A stretch of 64,000 nt of DNA, taken from the NCBI GenBank assembly GCA_002633005.1, contig NMRA01000390.1, positions 351,121 through 415,120 of the forward strand, given 5' to 3'. The notes below the pieces were generated by a model, which ran no database searches, was not told where the DNA came from, and saw nothing but the letters and a program-made list of their open reading frames with translations. This DNA is from Phoronis australis (Eukaryota > Phoronida > Phoronidae). Below, piece after piece: positions 1 through 11,008 of this stretch. Position 1 is the stretch's first letter. Every line of letters starts with the position of its first letter. The translations under genes and the position numbers were made by a program.

Positions 1-49
1 GGGGGGGGGGGGGGCCGGGCCCCCTGGGCCCCCCCTAAATCCGCCTATG
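1..49. mobile_element. hAT-like transposon terminus, truncated at window edge
   Basis: A G/C homopolymer tract is followed by CCTAAATCCGCCTATG. The same terminal motif closes the element at 48617-49526, so this is the right end of a related non-autonomous DNA transposon. The body lies outside the window, and the poly-G run suggests a contig edge. Confidence 0.45.
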
Positions 50-3000
50 CTTAGATTAGCCAACCTATTGATGCGTCAAGCTTCGTGATAAACCTGCAGT
101 GCTCCATTTGGCAGCCTGCAGATCGCCCAGCCGAATAGTACTTGGCGAACTGGGAAAATCCCAAGGGCGCCACGGAGTCGCCAGTGCGAGACTCAAAGTC
201 AGACAATAGAAACCCCCAAAATTTATTTCAAAGTTTGTTGTGTCTTCAAAACTTTAAATTACGAGTAGTTTTATTAGATTTAAAAGCCTTTGCCTTCAGA
301 CACGCGCTTAAACAGCCTCGTCTCCAAGCCTGAAGATGGCGCCGATTGGTTCAGCTATTTGAGGCGGCTTGGTTAGGGGAAATCAATTGTGTTAGAATTC
401 TGCCATTCGGAATATCAAGCAGTGATATTGAGTTATATCACCTCTAAAATTTCCTTTAGTATGAAAAAGTTACGGTATTTATGGAGCAATTTAGGCTTAG
501 ATCGTACTTCGCAAAAGGAAACGCCACACCTCTCCGATGCCGATGACCGGTGAGGTTTCCTTCTCTCTGCGCACATACCGACTTTGCTCAGTTGTCCTCA
601 GTGGACGAGAGGGTAGTATGTGCATATATAGTTTTAATTACCGGAAACCTTCAAATTTCGTTTTTGAAGCTCAAAAATTGGCCACGAATACAGTATTTTG
701 AGTGTTTAAAAGTCTAATTCTCAATTTCTCCAGTTGGTACACCAATGAAGTAAACGAAAGTAGTTCTGCTTGTCGCGTCAGCTGTTGGTATCATTATCTC
801 GATTTATGGCCCACAACGCGTGACTGGACAAAGCCTTTTCAAATTAGTGTAGATAAGCCGGTGGAGCGTGAGACCCCTGAGGTCCCAATCGAGTCCTCAC
901 GACAACTCCACGTTATGAACAGATATTCTGGAGTCGAAAGCAGATTCCCTCACATTCAGAACAGCTAACCAGTCCAAAAAACACAAAACCTGACATTTAA
1001 AACACAAGCCCCGACCTTTAAAACAGGAATTCCAGGGCCGGATCGGACAGGAGACCCGGAAATAATTTTTTCATTTTTGAGACGATGTCAATAGCCTCAA
1101 ACTTTGAGTTAAACCATTTGCAAATACTTTTCACTTGTTTTTTGTATTTGTTTGTAAGAAAATTGTCAATGATAAAACGTAGCTTAATATATTATATTGT
1201 GAATGATAAAGCGTAGCTTATATTATATTGTAACCTCTCTCCGTGAAACACTGTAACACGATATTAACATATACAAATGTCATGTTGAAAAACTCCTGGC
1301 ATGTAAGACAGTAGCTTGTCGAAAGTGGTTCTACGGCTGGAGCTGAAAAAATATCAGAGTCCAAACTGTACCCCCGGCATCCACACAGGGCCACAGGTCG
1401 GTGATTATAAAGAATTGCCATTGTAATTGTCGGTTGTGTTGACTAATTTTGCCGAGAAACCGTTGATTGTATGGGATCTTACCTCACGAGTCTCGCTTGA
1501 TGAACAATAATAACAAAATGAAAATAAAGTTATGAGATTGGGCTTGATTTGAAAACTAAAACTCTTGATCAAAATTCAGTCGAGCAGGCAGTCGCAAATT
1601 CTCAGTGTAAACTCTCACGTCTAGTTTCGGGGTCACGAAGCATAATACAATACTTACCGTTCACGTGCAGGTGTTGGCATCCCAGGGCTGGCTTCTATGT
1701 AACAGTGCAGCGTTCCGTAAACCAACTTTCTTGCTAGAGATCATGCAAAACCACTCAAAATCACGTGAGGCTACTGAAGTGATTGGTTGATGAGGTTGAA
1801 CTGCTGAATTACGTGATACAATTAATAAATTAAGGGATATAATTGTAATTCACCGCCGCAAGTGCATCTTTAATATATTGCGTCTACGGAACACACCTAA
1901 GTACCATTGTTTCACCGTGACATTATACACTTACTTTCGGTGACAAAGAGTTGGTGCTGTGCTGCCCAAATGAGGGTGAACAACTACCCCCACGCGCAAT
2001 TCGTGTTCAAATGCATAATGGAACGGTTGTCATCTCGTAAACTTCAGGTCATGTCACAGAAGACTTTCTGACTTATAAATCATGTAGTACGTCATTTGAG
2101 CATTGAAGACAAATACTCACTGTGGCGTGTGGATTGTCACAGCTGAGAAAATGCTTCATGCGGTAACGCAACAGCAGCAGGTTTGACATGCTAGATATTT
2201 TGCTGGCACGCGAGGAAGTTACAGTTTGTGGTGACAACATTTCCTCGCGTGTCCGACCAGTCGGGGATCGCGCGGACGCAGTCACGTGACGTCTTTATGG
2301 CAGCGCCAACATCAACATAAAATAGTCTAAAGACATGATGGGAAGTTTTGCAGCTGGAAGGTCATATCCATTTTCAACGTCAGATGCGTTCACTCGAGTG
2401 AAGATTTCACAGATCTTTTCGGAAAATTTTAGCAGACGTTCACCCGACGATCATAAAATTCCGCAAAAACCATTGGCCTCTGTTGACCAAAGTATTGCAA
2501 GTTTACACTAGGTGCATACGGAATGTGCCGATTATTGACTTTTACATAATACTTATTTGATATTTTGTTGGTATTTTTCTTAAAACCATTGCTTCTAGTC
2601 CATGTTTTATTAAAGTGAAATCAATAAATTTTACATTACGTTCAGCGTTCGAGACGCTTAGCTAAACGCCAAGTCACATTTGGCGACCAGGCAAAAATTG
2701 CAGCTCACCAAATGAAATCTGAAGACGCTAAAACTGAAAATCTCGGGCGCCGAAATAATTATGAGGTTTCCTATCGGGCGTAAAAGTTCATCGACGAAAA
2801 CGGTTGTACCGTCACCCTCTCTCTCTTACCGTCCTCCAATTTCCCTGTAAATGCCCAATGCAGGCGTACCTTCATTATCGAGGTACACGCTATCCCTTCT
2901 CAAGTCAATGTCACCACTTAAATAGTATTTTGTAGACCTAAGGAATTCGCGAGATATCGCCATGGATTACAAGCGAAACACGTGATTACCATAGATTTAC

Positions 3001-3637
3001 TCTCCAATTTTTTGCCTTTTTCGAACAAATGTTTACGAGCTACTTGCCTAGTGTTATAGTGTTGTATTGGGTCCAGTCTACGAAGCCAGCGTGACTTCAT
3101 TCGCTGTTACCCACATATCCACATGATTCCACTACATTATCATAGTTAAAATAAAACTAAACATATTTGTGAAACGTTATGAAGGTCGGAATTTCCTTCA
3201 CTTGCACTTGCGTGACGTTTGTTTTGCTTTTTGTCAACGACAAACAAATTTTCTCGTTCGTTCCCCACACATCGTTGATATGCATATCCAGCGTATGAGA
3301 AAACCCAGTTTTACGCTTTCGTTAGCAATATCGTTGTGTTCACGCGCCCTGGTTGGCTTCAGTTATGAACTTGATTGGCAAGGAAATCACATACTTCTAA
3401 AACAAAGCAACTTTATAGACAGGCATGGCGCTCAAGCAGTGTGTTTTAGTGTCAATCAAAGTCAAGTTGACTACCTGTCTTGGCAGTGAATACTCTTAAC
3501 CGGGGGCTTCAGTTGTTTAACTAACAGCATTACCACTGCCCACGTTATCGGAATACAATTATGTCTTTGCAAGTTAGGCATCTGATTTTCATATTGAGAA
3601 AATATCGTCTCATTATCATACGGTTTGTGGTGAGTTT
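50..3637. other. Intergenic or intronic stretch, no gene recognised
   Basis: The open frames here are short and show no domain I recognise. The 5' exons of the MAM/CUB gene that starts to be visible at 4064 could lie here, but I could not find the N-terminal part of a MAM domain. A near-direct duplication of about 35 bp, sharing the core CGTAGCTTA, occurs at about 1169-1230. Confidence 0.5.
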
Positions 3638-3893
3638 ATGCGCGCACCCAGGGGGCCGGGGGGGTCTCGGGGGGGGGGCTCGAATTTGGTCCGCTTCAGA
3701 GAAACGAAAAGTCCGAGAAAACGAGATAAAAAATCTGCTAAAAAGGCGCAAACGCAGAATTCAAATTCACAGCACGTACATCTCCGATCGTGGCACTGTT
3801 TTTTGTCGACTACTCGACTGACTATTTTCTTAGTAAAAGATGCAGATCGCCAGGAATTCGAGCCCCCCATATTGAAGGCTGAGTGCGCGCATG
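3638..3893. mobile_element. MITE family 1, copy 1
   Basis: The termini form an inverted repeat: ATGCGCGCACCCA on the left and the complement of a GAGTGCGCGCATGG end on the right. A G-rich tract follows the left end. The interior has the blocks GGTCCGCTTCAGA and AAGTCCGAGAAAACGAGA. The same order of blocks recurs at 10596-10838 and, more weakly, at 33756-33965, which defines a dispersed family of about 250 bp with no coding capacity. Confidence 0.7.
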
Positions 3894-4063
3894 GCGTTCA
3901 CGAGCTTGAGTCTCAAGTCAAACGGTTAACTTGAGTACACGAGGCACGGAATTTTCGTTGTGTTTAAACCTAATTTGAACGTACAATGACGCAATAATTT
4001 CACTAAAGAAAGTATGATTGATAGTCTTCCTCGTTAATGCGTGAGTTAAAATCATCCTTTCAG

Positions 4064-4217
4064 GTGGGATTTAAAGGTGTACGGGGGTCGGATTTTTACG
4101 GTGACTACGCCATTGATGACATCGCCATTACGGATTGCGATGACACCTCACTGACAACGACGACGACATCGACATCTGGCGGCGGTAGTGGAGCAACCGT
4201 ACCTATCAACTTTGTGG
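4064..4217 (+). CDS. MAM/CUB receptor, exon with end of MAM domain
   Basis: This is the most upstream recognisable exon of a membrane receptor gene running to 11790. It follows an acceptor (TCCTTTCAG) in phase 0 and encodes the last strands of a MAM domain: VGFKGVRGSDFYGDYAIDD followed by IAITDC, which fits the family ending G-D-x-A-I-D-D-x-x-x-x-x-C. A Thr/Ser/Gly-rich linker follows, probably O-glycosylated. The exon ends in phase 1 at a GTATGA donor, matching the phase-1 acceptor at 6873. MAM domains are adhesive modules of about 160 residues on cell-surface proteins. The first three quarters of the domain and the signal peptide must be in upstream exons that I did not find. Confidence 0.75.
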
Positions 4218-5084
4218 GTATGACTTTGCCATTAGTTATCCCGTAGTTGTAATTATAGTCGTGCAACGGCAAGCTTGTTCGATACAAACTTCATCCATTT
4301 CAGTGTGACGTTATCGTGTTCATTATTAGTAGGCTAATATTAGCTTGAGCAACGAATTTCGCGGGCGACCTGTATTTCGTAATAGAGGCTATCCCGTCAA
4401 ACTTTGAGTCTGTATGGGTAGTCAGTGACATCTTGGCAATCGTCTCCATCTCATCTTCAGTTCATTGTATTCAAAATATGTCTTGAATCGACGATTTTGC
4501 ACACATCAAACCAAGAACTAGTTTCTTTATTCACTCGCTGATTGGCTTATTTTCTCAATGCTGTTCTAGATCTGACTAATCACATTTCTTCTCAAGATTA
4601 GGTATGGCTTATCTTGGAACTTGTTACTCAACCAATTTTGACTTTAAGTAAAGCAATACTTGTTAAGCTTTCAAACGTGAACAAGATCAAATTCAGGTAC
4701 ATTCTGCATCTTTCAACGGATAACCTATTTTTGTATCGATAATTCCCACAAGCTTACCTAATCTTGGTACCGATTCAACGAGCTCTGAATTCCATTTTTA
4801 TTTCGATGCACCATGTTCTCACACGATCAATCAAATAAGACAATTTCAGAACATGGCTTACTTGATCTAGCCGCAGCTGTAGGCCTACGGTTACAAACCA
4901 CTACTCAGAAGGTCCACTGCTTCGAAGGCCGCCCACTACTTCGAAAAAACTACTACTACTCCGAACTCCAAAAAAAACACTGCTTTGAAAAATCCCATGC
5001 CGCCGCTAAACATGGATCATTTGTTTTATACCACCACCTCGAATGGCCAATACAACCGTGTAATAATCCATTTAGTAAGATAAC

Positions 5085-5185
5085 ATTTTGGCGGTAACCG
5101 AGGCCGGTTTCGAACCCGGTCCGAAAGAGTTTCGAGTCGTCGACTCTACAACCACACCACTCAGCAGCTGACGTCATCGAATGGA
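5085..5185 (-). mobile_element. tRNA-derived SINE head
   Basis: Read on the minus strand, an A-box-like stretch (GTGGTGTGGTTGTAGAGTC) is followed at the right distance by a B box (GGGTTCGAAACC). This is the split RNA polymerase III promoter of a tRNA-like sequence. The acceptor stem does not pair cleanly, so a SINE head is more likely than a functional tRNA gene. Confidence 0.5.
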
Positions 5186-5710
5186 AAAATAGAATTCTTA
5201 AATGAGCACGCGCAATAATCTCATGTTCGACAAAGGGCATTGTACCGACATTTATACGCTTTGAAAATAAGGCGCATAATTTCCATAAATACGATATTTT
5301 AATTCAGTGAAATTTTTCTCATGTTTTCTCACTTGTAAATTACCGGTCTCCAATTTGAATGCGGATATCGTGTCGTCAGGATCCTTCGACTTGAGCATTA
5401 TACTCAGTTACCAGTAGTAACCTACTTTAGCTGACGATACTTACCCGGTCGCAGCTTAGCGTGATAAAATGTGTAGTAAGCTATAATAATTGCTAAACCT
5501 TAATTTATGGATTCACTTTATTTTTATTTTGCTTAAATTTTCAAATGGTATTGAGTAAAAGCATTATTTGACAAAAATAGCTCGGCTTTTCTGAAAAAGT
5601 CACGACCTCTGATCCCGGGACTCTGACATAGAAAGTAGTCACAAAGTCGAAGCTAGTCGAGAAAGGCAGATCGATTCATTGCAATGTTTCTCGTTCAGTA
5701 TGTGGTATAA

Positions 5711-5860
5711 ATAGATTATTACATGTTCTCAGTCGTTATCCCCCTTATCTAGAGCCCTCGTGGATTTTGGAGAATTATCGCCCCGAGGGGCGATAATTCT
5801 CCAAAATCCACTCGGCCACTAGAGTACGGAGGATAACGACTTCGCCATGTAATAATCTAT
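5711..5860. repeat. Long hairpin (foldback) element
   Basis: Arms of about 75 bp begin ATAGATTATTACATG and end CATGTAATAATCTAT, with the axis at GCCCCGAGGGGC near 5784. The inner 35 bp of each arm are almost perfectly complementary and the outer part has a few mismatches. It lies in an intron of the MAM/CUB gene and has no ORF. It looks like a minimal MITE. Confidence 0.7.
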
Positions 5861-6872
5861 ATTTATTTAATAACATTAATATGATACGTTTTCTTTTGGT
5901 CAGCGAACTTAACTCCATATACTGTACAAAGACAGTAGAAACGACAGAAAAAATTTGGACTTCATTGTCCGAATTTTATTTCTTTGCATAGATTTTGATA
6001 TTAAGTAAGCAATAACAACCCGTTCGTGAAACTGGGAGAAGACTCCTGAAGGTCGATTTTGATATGTAAATATCAAAAAATATCCCGTTGTCGATGATCC
6101 CCCCTACCTCTCACTCTTGTTTGCTTTGGTAGAGGCCTAATTCTTATTCCGTGGCTTATTACCCCGTGCATGTCACAATTTCGCTTTCAAAATTTAAATT
6201 ATTCATAAAACTCAACGCGGGTTTAATTGATGTTAAAGGTTTTGTGACGATGTTATTATTGTTATTATCAACCACAATCCAATCCTTTTGTAGCATCTGT
6301 CCTGCATAACGAGTGAAAAAGATTTCCGCTTGTTTGTAACGTGTAAATTTGTAGGAAATCTACATGTTATTACATTTGCTTAATGTTAGGAAACATTAAA
6401 CAAGAAAGACACCCTATTCTGAAGTATTTTTGTGCACAGTCCTTAAAATTGCGGAACAAACAAAAATTGCTCATAAGGTTAAGGAAGCAGCGGTAACGGA
6501 GAACATCGGAAGCCCCCATTTTGGGGAACCTTCAATTCAGTATGTGGAAAATGACGAACCGTATCGAATGAGCGGGTACCATGGAATCTCCTATCTTTCG
6601 CAAGAAAACGGCCAAAGTAATCAAAAAGCAGACCATAAATGAAGTGTAAACTTGTGCAGCTAGAAAACTAAGTGGTATAGCCTACTCTGAAATGTGACCT
6701 GGACACAGCTGAGATTTCCATGGTAAATTGAAGGTCAAGGCCAGTTTTCATTACCTGTCACTGTCAGTTTTGCGTGACAGGATGTAAACTGTGTAATAAC
6801 TATGGGCGCAGATTGTTTAAACTCACCTATAGGCCTACTGTCTTGGTTGACAGTGAAAATAAACTTTTGTAG

Positions 6873-7054
6873 AGTACGGGAACACCAAAGAGTTCTACGG
6901 TTATACACATGGCGACATCTACAGTCGAGGATATCCGGATGGTTACTCGTATAACGACTGCAAAAACCAGACTTGGAAAATCACCGTTCAGAGTGACTAC
7001 GAGATACAGATACAAATAAAGGAATTCGAAACCTCCCCAAACCACGTCTTAACG
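6873..7054 (+). CDS. MAM/CUB receptor, exon with first half of CUB domain
   Basis: The exon starts after TTTTGTAG in phase 1 and ends at the donor CG|GTAAGC in phase 0. Its product contains GDIYSRGYPDGYSYNDC then TWKITV and IQIKEFET. This is the first half of a CUB domain: the G-x-I-x-S-x-x-YP motif, a tryptophan after the cysteine, then hydrophobic strands ending in F-E. One N-glycosylation sequon (NQT) is present. CUB domains mediate protein-protein or carbohydrate contacts in extracellular and developmental proteins. The reading frame continues without a break into the exon at 10174, which has the matching phase and the second half of the domain. Confidence 0.8.
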
Positions 7055-7272
7055 GTAAGCATTAACGCACGGGCCACCTTTAAACTAGATGAAGAAAAAA
7101 CAGACGAACACCCATTCATCGTCAGCGCATTTTGAAAACACTGGAACTATTTACCAAGCAGATGCAGTTTTGTTGTATTTGCAGTTTTAAAGATAACCTG
7201 GTGGCTTAATTGAATTTGTTGTTTTTGTCTTGGTCCAGGTGCTTGTTTCACTAAGCTGTCGTAATTTTATGA

Positions 7273-7361
7273 CGTTTTCTTGCATGACACAGTCTAAACG
7301 AAGACTTACGATATGTTGTAAGTTTTGGCGTAAGTCTTCATTTAGACTATGTGTAAAAACG
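7273..7361. repeat. Short inverted repeat in intron
   Basis: CGTTTTCTTGCATGACACAG at the left pairs with CTATGTGTAAAAACG at the right, and GAAGACTTACG pairs with CGTAAGTCTTC inside. The result is a hairpin with arms of about 35 bp and some mismatches, around a loop of about 18 bp. No coding content. Confidence 0.6.
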
Positions 7362-7499
7362 TAAAGATGCGACATATAGTGGAAGAGGACATAGTTTTCA
7401 GATAGGCGCAATTTTCGTAATTGATTAAGGGGAATGAAGACCTACAGGTACTAAAAATTTCAGTAATTCGTTTTCAGCCCTAGAAAACGTAAAAAAAAA

Positions 7500-7626
7500 C
7501 GATATAGGCTCTGACCAAAGTGCTAAGCCCTGAAGTAAATAACCGATAGGCTCTGACGAAAGTTGTATGCGCTATCGTAAACAACCGATAGGCTCCGACC
7601 AAAGTTTTATGCGCTGTTGTTGCAAC
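7500..7626. repeat. Tandem repeat, three units of about 42 bp
   Basis: Three consecutive units start with CGATAGGCTC(T/C)GAC and drift towards their 3' ends. Unit starts are at 7500, 7544 and 7586. It lies within the third visible intron region of the MAM/CUB gene, with no evidence of function. Confidence 0.7.
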
Positions 7627-9011
7627 TTTAGTGATGTCATAACAATTAGTTATGGTACATTGGTCACCAAGGATCGAATTTCTTGAATAGTAAGTGATTT
7701 TTAAAATTCGTGATGATGACCGAATTGTATTGTGTGCACAAAAATATTTCCCTGTTGTTCATTATCACGAGATTGCGTTTTTTTAAGAAATGCAGATTTT
7801 TCACGGAGATAGCCGTAAACACGATTTTGTTAGCAAGACACTTGCACATTCTGTTTTTTTACTTTGTTAGCCGCAAAAGCGTGTCTGGGTTTTTGTTTTT
7901 AGGCAATTTGACTGTTTTAATTTATCGTTGATTCTTTTTAATTTTCCTATTTTGCCTCCAGTTACACCTCAACAGGGATCACTGAATTAGTTACACCCGC
8001 TAAAGCAGAGCCACTTGTGGCAAAAACGTGAAATTTACATGTCTTTAGTTACTGAAAAGTCACGTAGTTAATATTGAAATACTTTTGAAGATGGTTTAAT
8101 TTCGTTTCACGATGCCCTTTTTATGGTTTCATGACGGCGTTCTCCCGTTCAATGACTTTAACAGTCGTAGCGGGTTGTGAGCGTGTGATAACATCTAGCT
8201 CCTTTGTTAACTGCCAAGCACAGTCTTTTGTCTGGTATGACATCAGGCAGGCCAATTTTCTACCAGGCTTATTACAGGCCACGTGTGAACACAGTCAATT
8301 CCAGAATGAAATGGTACGTTCGGAAAGAATAGATTGTCGGAACTTCGGTTGTAGTTGTGCGATTTTGGCGATTCAAAAACTAAACATGATCACCATTTGA
8401 CGAGGATTTAAGAAATGCTACTGCTTTATGTTCAAATACGTTATAACTTAACTTTTATTTTTAATCGCACAGCCCAGTCAGCCTAGATACGATCTTATTG
8501 GAGAGCTGGCCCTCCAACCATAAATGCCAGAAGTTAATCAGTCACGTAAGATATTGCCTACAGGGGTCATCTTCCCAACTTGTTGTTGGGCTATAGAATC
8601 AACAAGTTGGGAGCAACGGGAAAACGCCGTAATGTAACGGCTTTGGGTATATTGCCAGATTTACCGAATTTCGTTGGCGTTTTTTTATAATTTTGAGTAC
8701 CCCAGAGTTTACCGTTTTGGCTTATCACGTTTTGTTTTCGTGCCCCTCACGTTTTCCATGAAATAAGACAGAGTTAGGTTGTCAAACATCGTCAAATAAG
8801 AATGCTCATTAAAACCTCCTCAAAAGAGCGCCGATTTCAAGATAGTGACTACACCGCTGCATTTCCCTAGATGGAGATTTTGCAATTTTCTTGGGATTGC
8901 GAAATACGTGAAGCTGATGAGCATAATCTAAGATGCGAAGTTTTCTATCAAATCAATTCAAATTTGCCGTTTGAATTAAGTCACGTGGACTGGCCGGGCT
9001 CCAAATCTTTT

Positions 9012-9362
9012 TGCTTGAGATAGAGCGCGAACTTATTTTCGTCAATTTTCGTTCTTCTTTTTTGCAAATGCAAGATAAGTGCCTTTTATTCAGTGCTCAA
9101 ATACGTTATGGTCTATGCAAATGAGATTCTAGTCCACGTTCGTACTTTATGATGCCTCGATTCGAATTAAAAACTCCAGTAAAACTTGAGATTTTGAGTA
9201 AAAAGTCGATATTTCAAGTTCAGACTCCATTTTCTATCCTTATTGTTGAGGCTGTTCAGTAAGAACTAGGATTAGGCAATTATGAACGTATGCCGTTACG
9301 CACTCAGCGCAGAATAATAGACACTTATCTTGAGTTGCGCAAAAGTACAACAGAAAATGTGA
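9012..9362. mobile_element. MITE family 2, copy 1 (diverged)
   Basis: Subterminal inverted repeats are visible: GCAAGATAAGTGCC near the left end and AGACACTTATCTTGAGTTGC near the right. The arrangement matches the copies at 11865-12140 and 47134-47532. It is non-coding and lies in an intron of the MAM/CUB gene. Confidence 0.55.
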
Positions 9363-9720
9363 AAAAAATGCGAAAAAAGATTAGACTGTGGAGCGTAATG
9401 TGTACACTTGGATTTGCATATTGTTTAATATGATGTCAAATTGATGAATTAGTCAATGTCATAAAACAATGACTACCTTTTTTTTCTGGGAAACGGTGTC
9501 AAACACCCTTGAAGTAGTTTAGGCGGAGTATTCCACATTAAATTATCTCACATTTTTCCTGCAATGTACTCTGTGTGAAGGCATCTGCCACAGACATCTA
9601 TCGCACGTTGCTAATATTACCCTAAAAGTTGTTTACGTGTAATAAATTCGTTGAATTTCTAAGTCATTGGACAAACTATAAGAAGAATCCTAAGTCAACA
9701 TGAATTGTCATGACGTTGGT

Positions 9721-9985
9721 TTAACTTGTACACCAACACTGTCATGACATGTTTGCTTAACTTGTACACCACGACTGTCATGACATGTTTGCATAACTTG
9801 TACACCACGACTGTCATGACATGTTTGCATAACTTGTACACCACGACTGTCATGACATGTTTGCATAACTTGTACACCACGACTGTCATGACATGTTTGC
9901 ATAACTTGTACACCAACACTGTCATGACATGTTTGCTTAACTTGTACACCACGACTGTCACGACATGTTTGCTTAACTTGTACAA
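9721..9985. repeat. Minisatellite, about 7.5 units of 36 bp
   Basis: The unit contains CATGACATGTTTGCATAACT followed by TGTACACCACGACTGT. Since 36 is divisible by three, all six frames are periodic, and both strands give spurious 12-residue repeat ORFs. Outer units differ from inner ones at a few positions (GCTTAAC for GCATAAC, ACCAACACT for ACCACGACT), as expected for homogenisation of internal units. It sits in the intron between the two CUB exons. Confidence 0.9.
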
Positions 9986-10173
9986 AACAGTTGTCGTTTC
10001 TCCAATGATTAAGAAATAGCAGTAATCGTGGAAAAATCGACCAGCAGTTGAGTTGAAGGGATTTGTCTGTTGAATTGTTGGTTAAAGTATTCGTTAGTTT
10101 GTCTTGACACCTTTGAACACCGCCACATTTAAGTGATCCGATACATTCTATCCTTTACTGTTCTCACCTGAAG

Positions 10174-10450
10174 CTCTACGACATGACGAGGAACTCCATT
10201 CAGACTCTCTACAGTTACTGGAAAGTGACGTCATTCTCGGGGCGCAATTTCACAAGTTCCGTTCTCGATACCAACACTCACCAGTTGTACCTCAACTTCA
10301 CTTGTAAAAAGAACTACTACTACTACAACTACAACTACAATGACAATTACAAGGGGTTTCACTTATCGTGGTTTTTGCACGATAGCATGGGAAATGAAGT
10401 GTTCAAGTCAAATGAAGCACCGGGATCGAGCGCCCCTTTGTCCCGCTCAG
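10174..10450 (+). CDS. MAM/CUB receptor, exon with second half of CUB domain
   Basis: The acceptor CACCTGAAG is followed in phase 0 by LYDMTRN, which completes the F-E-x-x-x-x-x-x-LxLYD stretch begun in the previous exon. Further on, HQLYLNFTC and YKGFHLSW match the F-x-S/T-D and KGF-x-L-x-Y/W strands of a CUB domain. Between them is an unusual Tyr/Asn-rich insertion encoded by TAC and AAC triplets (about 10310-10350). Sequons are NFT twice. After the domain a short Ser/Pro stalk leads to the donor TCAG|GTTTGT in phase 1, matching the transmembrane exon at 11009. Confidence 0.8.
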
Positions 10451-10595
10451 GTTTGTACATATGTAACTGCTGAATTATATAGTTCTGGCGTTGAAAGTTT
10501 GATTCAACCTTGCTGCCATCCTCCATCTTGGGTTCTGGGTGAATTATAGCGACGGTCACCTAACATTGTTGAATACCATAAACACGTGTGCGTTT

Positions 10596-10838
10596 GCACG
10601 CGCGCACTCGGGTGGGGGGGGGGTTCGGGGTAGGGACGAAGTTGGAAAAAGGTCCGCCTCAGAAAAACAAAAAGTCCGAGAAAACGAGACTAAAGTCCAC
10701 TAAAAAGGCATAAACGCGCAATTCACAGCTCCTAACGTGGTACCCCGTTTTTTCAGTCCTCTCGCTTTTTTGTTTGTAAAAGGTCCAAGTCGTCGGAAAT
10801 TCCAGCCTCCCCATATTAAAGGCTGGGTGCGCTCATGG
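10596..10838. mobile_element. MITE family 1, copy 2
   Basis: Same ends and internal blocks as the copy at 3638-3893: a GCGCGCAC left end followed by a G tract, AAAGGTCCGCCTCAGAAAAA, AAGTCCGAGAAAACGAGA, and the end GGCTGGGTGCGCTCATGG. It lies in the last intron of the MAM/CUB gene, 170 bp before the transmembrane exon. Confidence 0.7.
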
Positions 10839-11008
10839 TTTGTAATAAATGATTATTAATGCGTTTTTGCATGAACATCAGATAATTACAACTTATGGAA
10901 CTTTATTTTTCATTAGCCGGAAAATGTTATCAATCAGCCAAAAGTCTTCTAAACATATAGTAGTGAGTACAAGTTCTTATTGTTTTTATTTTTCCATTAT
11001 TTTTGTAG

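Larger units (their letters stand above)
4218..6872. other. Intron of the MAM/CUB gene
   Basis: About 2.65 kb between phase-compatible splice sites. It contains a tRNA-derived SINE and a 150-bp hairpin element, annotated separately. An ORF at 6430-6642 (70 codons) follows a possible acceptor but matches no domain I know, so I do not call it an exon. Confidence 0.5.

Noticed and set aside
3169-3489. 106-codon ORF as the N-terminal part of the MAM domain
   Set aside because: It has none of the MAM motifs and no donor in a phase matching 4064.
5085-5185. Functional tRNA gene
   Set aside because: A and B boxes are present but the acceptor stem does not pair, so a SINE head is more likely. The same holds for 24076-24160 and 59925-60085.
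9695-10019. Long repetitive ORFs on both strands
   Set aside because: They are the 36-bp minisatellite read in frame; the unit length alone keeps the frames open.
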